Assembly: GCA_000934455.1 (NCBI GenBank)
Contig: KN895081.1
Location: 1 to 26,613, forward strand
Length of the DNA: 26,613 nt
Direction of reading: 5' to 3'
DNA from: Apostichopus parvimensis
Taxonomy: Eukaryota; Echinodermata; Holothuroidea; Aspidochirotida; Stichopodidae
Within the stretch, counting starts at the first letter, position 1; each line of letters opens with the position of its first letter. Under the pieces are notes generated by a model. The model saw nothing but the letters and a program-made list of their open reading frames with translations, had not been told where the DNA came from and made no database searches. The translations under genes were made by a program, and so were the position numbers. Positions 10,380 to 19,103 of this stretch are shown piece after piece.

Positions 10380-10385
10380 CACTAC
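10380..10385 (+). repeat. Target-site duplication, right (CACTAC)
   Basis: Identical to 8625-8630 and directly adjacent to the right terminal inverted repeat. Confidence 0.75.
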
Positions 10386-10675
10386 TTTCACAATGCCACA
10401 GAGCTTTTATGGTTCTAAGATAGTCACTCTCTTTACATTTGAGAGTACCATTTCAAAGAAAGGAATCCCCCAAAGTTCTTTTTTTACAGACCACTACTAG
10501 ACAAATTGAAGTCATTCCCCAGTCACGTTGTATAATAATACCCACACTTTACCACAGCTAATTGCTTTGAAAACTTCAGCATAGTTCTACAGTTTCCTGT
10601 CAAATGGTTCTCACGAGTTCCTTTTGCGCAAATAGTTTGTCAAATGCTCTAGATAACAAGTTATTTTGGGAAGAA

Positions 10676-10890
10676 ACCAATTCTGCACAAATACGTTCAG
10701 ACTCATACCTGTTATTGTTAGTAGTACTAGCACTGTCTTCTACAATATGAATACCGATTATGCGAATTACGTATATTCATACCTGTTCTGATACTGAATC
10801 TGCACATTTCGTATATTCATACATTAGCTATTCTGATACCAATTCTGCGCATTATGTATATTCATACCTGTTCTGATACCGATTCTACGC
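10676..10890 (+). repeat. Degenerate 40-45 bp minisatellite
   Basis: Units run 10751-10790 (40 bp), 10791-10835 (45 bp), 10836-10875 (40 bp) and a partial unit to 10890. Each has ATACC-ATTCTGCGC, then GTATATTCATAC, then a block ending in TTCTG. A more diverged unit lies at about 10677-10719, split from the rest by some 30 bp. Units are too similar throughout, with no unique spacers, for a CRISPR array. Confidence 0.8.
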
Positions 10891-13800
10891 AAAGACTTTA
10901 ATAACCTGGACCGATTATATGCTACTGTACTGCTTGTGGTTAGACTTGGTCTCACAGTGGAGTGTACTGATCTGTTTATTCGCGTTGAACTGAAAGACAA
11001 GTAAACAACACTGATTTTTCAAACTATATTTTCTTCTCAATCAAATCTTTAAATAAGTTTCTGCAAAAGAAATATCAGAGTTGGGAAAGTCGTCATAAAA
11101 TCGCAAATACATTTGTAGGCCAGGGTAGTGTCCATAGGTTTGTGTTAGTGTTTGATAGTACAGTTAATGCTGGAAGTAGCAGTTCTGCGAAAATCTCCGG
11201 GTATACCGGTATCTCTTTTTGCTTATACTGATGCATCTTAGTGTGAAGCAACATTAAATCTGTGATATATCTCCCAAATATAATAAGATTTTTCTTAGCT
11301 GTTTGGGGAGGTTGTACGCTATTAGTATCTCTACTTTTGTATATCGTGTCGTGTTATCTCATTTTCTATATTAAGGGTCTAAATATATAGTGTGAAAACT
11401 TGAATTTTTATGAAAGTTGAAGTTCGGAAAGCAAAAGTTGAATCCAAAATGGTGATTGTATTAAATTTCCTCCGTTTTTTAAATGAACTGTACATGAAAT
11501 AGCAAGGAGAATGTATGGCCTATCAATTCATCGTCAGGTATCACACACATGTATCATATTGCGGGCAATCAATTCAAGTACCAAGTCATCATTAATTCCG
11601 CAGTTTTGAGAGATCCTTTTAAAGTTGGTTGAAAGTTCTTGTCATGAGACTACTTCCACTTTTGATGTGTTTTTCATAGTGCAGGAATTAACTGTACATT
11701 CCAGTTTTTATAGTTAAATTTATAATACACACTTACTTCCCTCATATACACCTCTAATACTATACGCTCAAATTGGTCTAGTCTTTAAACAGGGGGTGTG
11801 GCTACCATCCAGCCAGGCCCTGACTCCTCCTTCCTCTTTTGACCATTCATACGGAAAGATCGCGCAAAATTGGTCCAGTTTTGATCGTTTCGATCACCTT
11901 AGTTTTTGGACGTGAGGTATTTATTCTTCTTATCTTCTACGTAGCTACCATCCTTTTTACATCGTTTAGATGAAAACTGCTCAAAAAAAATTTCAGCTGA
12001 GCACCCTTTCCTAAAAGTGTGGTTTTTTTATCAATTTTTTAGGCAAAGGCATTCCAGTTTTTACAGTTAATTGCCAGTAACAATGTAAATACAGACCAAT
12101 TGATTCAGGTTAAGGTATCTTTTACCTGAAAAGTTCATTCTTACATTATAGCGTGCAAAAATGTGGGGTGCCGGGGGGGGGAGGGGGAGGGGGGAGGGAT
12201 AGAGCAGTCCTAGTCTTTAGCCATTGGAGCTTCATTGAATCTTCTTTTTTTGATTCTCCTTTCCTCATCTTTATTCAAATCATCTTTTGAATCAAATCAT
12301 GTGAATCATTTGTACATTTAAGTAAAGTCTTTTCAAACTTGCAAGAAGAAAAGAAAAGAAAAGAAAAAGTTAAGTAACAGGCAAGAACCCAAATGAAAGG
12401 CATTAGTTGAATTAAGAACAAGCCAGAACTTGATGCTGATTTCAATTGTTCATAACTTATATCAAACCTTCAAGGTATGTACATTGGAGGAAATTTGATT
12501 TTCTACTTGTAAAAAGAGAAATTATAACTTGTGCGAAAATGTTTCGCAAATTAAAGCCTCTTTCTCTCATTTTCTTTACCGAAAATGTAGGAAGGTCAAA
12601 AAGTGATAAGGATGCTTTAAAAGTAACTTAATACCCGAAAAAGAAGTCTTGTTTGGAGAAAAGAAATTGAAGGCCATAACACTGCTCTGTCAGCATCCAA
12701 AACGAAATGAGAGATGATTTCACATTCCCAAAACAAATGAGTTATTGTTTCACCATGTTATGTCCTTAGGGAACATAATGTGTTATCAGTGCTGTTAAAA
12801 GGAGCAAGAACACTTATTTGTTCCAAGAGTGCTGTGAATGAAACGAAACTGAAAGCACAGGATGGTGCTATCTTTTAACCGAAACGAATGGTGGCTGCAT
12901 TCACAATGCTTTTCCAATCTTGTTTGTTTTACATGAAAATCTAGAACCTGATTCCATTCCTCAATGGCAGTATGTACTTTTAAAAATCCTGTTACAATCT
13001 TATATAAATATATTGAGGAAGGTCGGATGTGATATGCGAGCTTTGAAATGGATCGTGATTGGCAATAATAACCATTTTTAGTTACATTCGTGGGTGCTTT
13101 CCTTTCCCTAGGTCATTGATTTTTCTGTTTGAGGGTAGATACCTGGTTTCTCAGTAGATTAAGACCTGCAAATATTTTCTTGATTTGTCCGTCTACTGTC
13201 TTTATATTCTGCTCTCACATACAGTATGGTGAGAGGGTTTTACTATATTTACCCTCACTCTTTAAATTCTTAGCATTAATCCATTCTTAACATGCCAGTT
13301 TACTGTACTATTAACTTCCCCACTTAATACTACCAAAAGAATTGAAAAACTTGACAAATTAGCAAATAATAATGGTAGTATTAACTTCCCCAGGTATAAA
13401 ATGTTGAGAAGTTTGAAAAAATTACGCATTAGCTATGAAAAGTGTCTGGCTGACGAAATGTTGAGGATTGAATCAAATTCATTAATTACTCACTCAGTTT
13501 CTTTCCATTTGGTAAAAAAAGGAGAAGAAGAATCTAGAAGGATACATGTGCTAATTCGGTTATTTGCAATTTTTCTCTTTGGGACATATTCATAAGTATG
13601 TTTGAATTTTAACATACCCATGCAGGGCTCGCAAACTCCTATGCACAGGCTGCCTCGGGGCTCCTTATTACTGTATTTGGGCTACCCAACTCCATGAATA
13701 AGTCTAGTACTGTAGGTCTATATTCCATTTTGGAGATTTGGATACAATTGGTTTAAGCTCAGTTTTAACAGATTTGATTGAAAATACCCTCTAAGAAGTG

Positions 13801-14037
13801 TGTAAACGAACGGTTGGCAAAATTTCATTGCTAAAATGTGCTAGTTGGGAGTCGGGTGGTAAAATCAAATATCGGCTTGAATATGTCACACTATGTGTGA
13901 ATTAGGAAATGCGCCGGTAGTTTGTCCAGAAGTGTCTGTCCTCCAAGGTATTCTCAGTGAGTTCCGCAGTACAGTTCTGCAGAGACTGCAGATTGTCAAG
14001 TTGAAAGGACCGATATATATGTATGACAGTGCCCTCT
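10891..14037. other. Non-coding AT-rich sequence
   Basis: No convincing gene. Contains the G-rich tract at 12165-12198, a GAAAA-type purine run near 12345-12368, and a small open frame (13401-13595) after a CCCCAG that has no usable donor and no recognisable family. Confidence 0.55.
12165..12198 (+). repeat. G-rich tract, G-quadruplex type
   Basis: Runs of 4, 9, 5, 6 and 3 G separated by one to four bases. This exceeds the usual G3+N1-7 pattern for an intramolecular quadruplex on the plus strand. Confidence 0.75.
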
Positions 14038-15000
14038 GTTGATTTAGGAGATCTCCACTGTGTAGTTTAATTTACAACTTCTAAATGTCCATCTGCAATT
14101 CAGAGAAAAACTGAGTATGGTATGGTACTTTTGTATGCTTTTACCAACACTTAGAATGTTAAAATGTGGGGTCAATATTGTAGCGACCTTTAATGGCAAT
14201 ACTCAGATCCTCAAACAGAAACATACGTAATGTTTCACATGTACTGTAACTATTGTTGAAACCATTAAGCTGTGGTGAGTAGACTTGAAGAAGAGAAGAT
14301 GTGATCTGGTGTTAAATGACTTGTGACAAGTCTAAGTGGGTCTGGAACAACTTAATAGGATTTTTTATACAGTTGTAAACTTGATCTGCACTGTACCTAC
14401 AGTACTGTATTACAATATCTTAGATGTGTTCAGTCTTACTTTTGTTAATTTTTAGAAATTTCTAAATTTTGTCTAAATTTGCATAATATTCCTCAGGAGA
14501 TTATATGACAGTCAATATTTCTACTATACATTAGTTCATTGCCACCCTCATGTATGCCAATTTAGTATGATAATTACTGATTAAAACCACAATATTCCAT
14601 TCATGGGGTCTGCATTATTATCATCATGGTTTTGTACCTGTTTGGCTATACCTTGGTAAAATGTTCCATCATCAAAGGAAATGCACATCATTCAAGCACC
14701 TTTAATGACCCAATTCCTGAAAATTCCAAAAGTGCAAAGAACCTTTTTCCAGAGATTTAGAAGATGTTGGTCAACATAAATTAACCTCACGTAAAAGTCT
14801 AAAGACCCAATGACTGAGGAACAATGAATCATCTCTGTTACGTTGAAGTTAGCTGCCCTGCATTGCAACTTCTCTGCAGTGGCGTATGTCTCTCTTACAG
14901 CCTAGTCAACCTGTGATGCCCAGTTTTGAATACTGTGTGATTAAAATAAATACTAACAAAAGAGATTTCTAAATAAAATAAAACTGTTAGCAAACTGCTT

Positions 15001-15041
15001 ATCCTTTGAAGAAGATCCTGCTAGGATCGAAACGTCAGGCC
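15001..15041 (+). ncRNA. Hammerhead-like hairpin, probably decayed
   Basis: TTGAAGA (15006-15012), then a 5-bp stem GATCC/GGATC with loop TGCTA (15014-15028), then GAAAC and GTC, with CCT (15003-15005) able to pair with AGG (15037-15039). This is close to the minimal hammerhead ribozymes known from Penelope-like retroelements. Two core departures are visible: U in place of C3 and an extra A before stem II. It is therefore likely inactive, or a related non-ribozyme repeat motif. No reverse transcriptase is nearby. Confidence 0.4.
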
Positions 15042-15273
15042 AACTTACTTTTACACAAAAGGGATTTCTGTCAGGTACATTATGTTAGGTTGTTATTAAA
15101 CATGCTATCTTAGACCTCATGTAAAGCCCACAGTTAACATTTCATCATCCTTATCATTCCCCCAATGTTGAACGTTTATAATGGCACAAAAAATAACACA
15201 ATAAACAATATAATTTTAGTCATAAAATGTTCTTGTACAATGTATACATATATAGGTAGTTGACCCCATCAAG

Positions 15274-15380
15274 TCCCTCTCCACCTCCCCTTCCCCCACC
15301 CAGCCTTCCTTATCCTCCTTCTCTTCCCTTCCCCACGCAGCCTTCCTTATGCTCCTTCCCTCCCCCCACACCCTTCCCCT
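15274..15380 (+). repeat. Pyrimidine-rich tract with internal repeat
   Basis: About 107 bp of mostly C and T. CAGCCTTCCTTAT followed by CTCCTTC occurs twice, so it is a small tandem repeat in a C-rich tract. The minus strand has several G-runs. Confidence 0.8.
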
Positions 15381-15888
15381 GCTTTAATCACATTTAAGGC
15401 TTGTCAATCTTCCTAAATATATTCTGTGAATCATTTTTTTCTCAGAATGATTTGAGGTTGATGACCTGAAGAAGATTTGAAGTGATTCTTTCTTATTAGA
15501 GCACTGGCTTTTCTTGTGCAGGGTTTTGTTTTGACTAAAAAAGGTACTTTGTGGTTAGTAGGTAATTTGTTGCCTGTCCTCCTTTCCACTGTGAAAGAAT
15601 TCTTGGAAATACTCTGCATGCCTAAATGTCCTCAACATGAGTGAGGAATTAGGGTCTGTAAAGCTCGTTTCCTTTTCTAAGAAGGTTCACAGTTAGTTAA
15701 TTGGCATGAGGGGCTTCAGAGTTCATTTTCCTTTCACACAATCAAAGTTTAATAAACTACGTGGAAATTATGGAATTCAGTGTTTATGTGAAAACGAAAA
15801 AGTCAAAAGTTTGAAATTTTAAACTGATTTTTGTAATTTCACATAGATTTTGCTCAGATTGTGTTAATGAAGAAGGACTTGAATAATA

Positions 15889-15908
15889 TTTTTTTTTTTT
15901 TTTTTTTT
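15889..15908 (+). repeat. Homopolymer T20 followed by AG
   Basis: 20 T then AG, formally an excellent 3' splice acceptor, but equally a plain poly-T tract. It is followed by the open frame at 15911-16079. Confidence 0.85.
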
Positions 15909-15910
15909 AG

Positions 15911-16079
15911 CTGTGATCTGCCTTCAGAATTAATTACTGTACATAAAATTATTGATAATTTAAGTAATTTATTTTTACCTCAGTCTTCAAGGTTAATTTG
16001 TAATGAATGCTTATTAATTAAGCTACTCCTGAATTATTATTCTACTTGGCTTGGGAGGAAAACTCTCTTGACTTTATAA
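15911..16079 (+). CDS. Candidate terminal exon after poly-T acceptor (copy 1)
   Basis: Starting one base after the T20-AG, the frame is open for 55 codons (beginning CDLPSELITVHKIIDNL) and closes with TAA at 16077-16079. The same frame is present and identical in nucleotide sequence in copy 2. That says little, since the copies are about 99% identical overall. The sequence is AT-rich and rich in L, N and I, so chance is a serious alternative. No family is recognised. Confidence 0.18.
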
Positions 16080-16281
16080 AAAAAAAAGTGTGTTAACTTT
16101 GCTACAGAGATTCTTTAGCAACAAACCAACATTTCCTGATATGTATGGTTTGTTGATCTAACCTGTACATATTCATGTGAAGTTTAGTGTTTTCATAGAA
16201 CTCTAACCACAGTAAAACTACACCCATCCCACTCATTCAACAACTATTTGAGATGATGTCATTTCAGGATGGTTCCACCCC

Positions 16282-16363
16282 ATTGGCTCTATATCTCATT
16301 CATAGGTGGTTAGATTATTGTTGTAAAATGGTGGCTTTGGTTGCTAGGGGAATTCCTAATTGG
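16282..16363 (+). promoter_or_regulatory. Cluster of NF-Y, YY1 and RFX-like motifs (copy 1)
   Basis: Within 82 bp: ATTGG (inverted CCAAT, 16282-16286), AAAATGGTGGC (YY1-like, 16325-16335), GTTGCTAGG (RFX X-box half site, 16340-16348) and ATTGG again (16359-16363). This combination is typical of TATA-less housekeeping promoters, but each motif is short and no transcript start or downstream gene is visible. Confidence 0.22.
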
Positions 16364-16491
16364 TCTCTTTGTGAGTATTACAGGCTGTGTGTAGCAGACA
16401 GCAATTTATGTCATGTGGCAGTAGGGTTATGCCATCTTACAAACAGATGCTGATAGGGTTGGTGTCTTAGTCTCCTGGGGGCAGGAAGTGG

Positions 16492-16541
16492 NNNNNNNNN
16501 NNNNNNNNNNNNNNNNNNNNNNNNNNNNNNNNNNNNNNNNN
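16492..16541. other. Assembly gap of 50 N
   Basis: Exactly 50 N, a placeholder length that does not reflect real distance. Copy 1 of the duplication ends at its left edge. Confidence 0.99.
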
Positions 16542-16633
16542 TTCGGTTTTTAATTTCGGTCTCGCGGACCTTTTTTTAATTTCCGTTTTTAATTTCGGTC
16601 TCGCGGACCTTTTTTTAATTTCGGTCTCGCGGA
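16542..16633 (+). repeat. 39-bp tandem repeat at the gap edge
   Basis: Two full 39-bp units (16542-16580 and 16581-16619) and a partial third share TTTTTAATTTCGGTCTCGCG. The units differ by one base in TTCGG/TTCCG. GGTC and GACC around TCGCG can pair. The repeat continues into the gap, so its true length is unknown, and it probably explains why assembly stopped here. Confidence 0.85.
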
Positions 16634-17606
16634 ATACCCCCGTTGATTTAGGGCATGGCTGGAGATCTCCACTGTGTAGTTGAGTTTACAACTTCTTAAT
16701 GTCCATCTGCAATTTAGAGAAAAAACAGAGTCATGAGTATGGTATGGTACTTTTGTATGCTTTTACCAACACTTAGAATGTTAAAATGTGGGGTCAATAT
16801 TGTAGCGACCTTTAATGGCAATACTCAGATCCTCAAACAGAAACGTACGTAATGTTTCACATGTACTGTAACTATTGTTGAAATCATTAAGCTGTGGTGA
16901 GTAGACTTGAAGAAGTGAAGATGTGATCTGGTGTTAAATGACTTGTGACAAGTCTAAGTGGGTCTGGAACAACTTAATAGGATTTTTTATATGTACAGTT
17001 GTAAACTTGATCTGCACTGTACCTATAGTACTGTATTACAATATCTTAGATGTGTTCAGTCTTACTTCTAAATTTTGTCTAAATTTGCATAATATTCCTC
17101 AGGAGATTATATGACAGTCAATATTTCTACCATACATTAGTTCATTGCCACCCTCATGTATGCCAATTTAGTATGATAATTACTGATTAAAACCACAATA
17201 TTCCATTCATGGGGTCTGCATTATTATCATCATGGTTTTGTACCTGTTTGGCTATACCTTGGTAAAATGTTCCATCATCAAAGGAAATGCACATCATTCA
17301 AGCACCTTTAATGACCCAATTCCTGAAAATTCCAAAAGTGCAAAGAACCTTTTTCCAGAGATTTAGAAGATGTTGGTCAACATAAATTAACCTCACGTAA
17401 AAGTCTAAAGACCCAATGACTGAGGAACAATGAATCATCTCTATTACGTTGAAGTTAGCTGCCCTGCATTGCAACTTCTCTGCAGCGGCGTATGTCTCTC
17501 TTACAGCCTAGTCAACCTGTGATCCCCAGTTTTGAATACTGTGTGATTAAAATAAATACTAACAAAAGAGATTTCTAAATAAAATAAAACTGTTAGCAAA
17601 CTGCTT

Positions 17607-17647
17607 ATCCTTTGAAGAAGATCCTGCTAGGATCGAAACGTCAGGCC
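17607..17647 (+). ncRNA. Hammerhead-like hairpin, probably decayed (copy 2)
   Basis: Identical to 15001-15041, with the same two departures from the hammerhead core. Confidence 0.4.
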
Positions 17648-17879
17648 AACTTACTTTTACACAAAAGGGATTTCTGTCAGGTACATTATGTTAGGTTGTT
17701 ATTAAACATGCTATCTTAGACCTCATGTAAAGCCCACAGTTAACATTTCATCATCCTTATCATGCCCCCAATGTTGAACGTTTATAATGGCACAAAAAAT
17801 AACACAATAAACAATATAATTTTAGTCATAAAATGTTCTTGTACAATGTATACATATATAGGTAGTTGACCCCATCAAG

Positions 17880-17986
17880 TCCCTCTCCACCTCCCCTTCC
17901 CCCACCCAGCCTTCCTTATCCTCCTTCTCTTCCCTTCCCCACGCAGCCTTCCTTATGCTCCTTCCCTCCCCCCACACCCTTCCCCT
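17880..17986 (+). repeat. Pyrimidine-rich tract (copy 2)
   Basis: Counterpart of 15274-15380, with the same doubled internal unit. Confidence 0.8.
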
Positions 17987-18500
17987 GTTTTAATCACATT
18001 TAAATTAAGGCTTGTCAATCTTCCTAAATATATTCTGTGAATCATTTTTTTCTCAGAATGATTTGAGGTTGATGACCTGAAGAAGATTTGAAGTGATTCT
18101 TTCTTATTAGAGCACTGGCTTTTCTTGTGCAGGGTTTTGTTTTGACTAAAAAAGGTACTTTGTGGTTAGTAGGTAATTTGTTGCCTGTCCTCCTTTCCAC
18201 TGTGAAAGAATTCTTGGAAATACTCTGCATGCCTAAATGTCCTCAACATGAGTGAGGAATTAGGGTCTGTAAAGCTCGTTTCCTTTTCTAAGAAGGTTCA
18301 CAGTTAGTTAATTGGCATGAGGGGCTTCAGAGTTCATTTTCCTTTCACACAATCAAAGTTTAATAAACTACGTGGAAATTATGGAATTCAGTGTTTATGT
18401 GAAAACGAAAAAGTCAAAAGTTTGAAATTTTTAAACTGATTTTTGTAATTTCACATAGATTTTGCTCAGATTGTGTTAATGAAGAAGGACTTGAATAATA

Positions 18501-18520
18501 TTTTTTTTTTTTTTTTTTTT
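18501..18520 (+). repeat. Homopolymer T20 followed by AG (copy 2)
   Basis: Same length as in copy 1. Equal homopolymer length in both copies means they are very recent duplicates or alleles. Confidence 0.85.
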
Positions 18521-18522
18521 AG

Positions 18523-18691
18523 CTGTGATCTGCCTTCAGAATTAATTACTGTACATAAAATTATTGATAATTTAAGTAATTTATTTTTACCTCAGTCTTC
18601 AAGGTTAATTTGTAATGAATGCTTATTAATTAAGCTACTCCTGAATTATTATTCTACTTGGCTTGGGAGGAAAACTCTCTTGACTTTATAA
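18523..18691 (+). CDS. Candidate terminal exon after poly-T acceptor (copy 2)
   Basis: Same 55-codon frame as 15911-16079, with no nucleotide difference. The same doubts apply. Confidence 0.18.
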
Positions 18692-18893
18692 AAAAAAAAG
18701 TGTGTTAACTTTGCTACAGAGATTCTTTAGCAACAAACCAACATTTCCTGATATGTATGGTTTGTTGATCTAACCTGTACATATTCATGTGAAGTTTAGT
18801 GTTTTCATAGAACTCTAACCACAGTAAAACTACACCCATCCCACTCATTCAACAACTATTTGAGATGATGTCATTTCAGGATGGTTCCACCCC

Positions 18894-18975
18894 ATTGGCT
18901 CAATATCTCATTCATAGGTGGTTAGATTATTGTTGTAAAATGGTGGCTTTGGTTGCTAGGGGAATTCCTAATTGG
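18894..18975 (+). promoter_or_regulatory. Cluster of NF-Y, YY1 and RFX-like motifs (copy 2)
   Basis: Counterpart of 16282-16363. All four motifs are intact. The only nearby difference (CTCTATATC versus CTCAATATC) falls outside them. Confidence 0.22.
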
Positions 18976-19103
18976 TCTCTTTGTGAGTATTACAGGCTGT
19001 GTGTAGCAGACAGCAATTTATGTCATGTGGCAGTAGGGTTATGCCATCTTACAAACAGATGCTGATAGGGTTGGTGTCTTAGTCTCCTGGGGGCAGGAAG
19101 TGG

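Larger units (their letters stand above)
14038..16491 (+). repeat. 2.45-kb duplicated segment, copy 1
   Basis: Aligns base for base with 16642-19103. By eye there are about 20 substitutions and about six small indels, the largest a 20-bp stretch (14441-14460) missing from copy 2. The right edge of the copy is the first N of the gap, so the match is cut by the assembly rather than by a biological breakpoint. Divergence near 1% fits allelic variation in a highly heterozygous animal. Confidence 0.92.
16642..19103 (+). repeat. 2.46-kb duplicated segment, copy 2
   Basis: Second copy of 14038-16491. Unlike copy 1 it runs on without a break into unique sequence after 19103. It carries the same internal features shifted by about 2.6 kb. 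Confidence 0.92.

Noticed and set aside
10676..10890. CRISPR-like array
   Set aside because: Whole units are similar with no unique spacers, and the context is a eukaryotic genome.
13401..13595. 64-codon frame after CCCCAG
   Set aside because: No donor in frame at the right place, and the CCCCAG is part of a locally repeated TTAACTTCCCCA word (also near 13311).
14899..14973. Acceptor-like CTCTCTTACAG followed by 23 open codons and AATAAA words
   Set aside because: Short and very AT-rich, with AATAAA repeated by composition. It lies in the duplicated segment, where one base change alters the frame's residue without other support.
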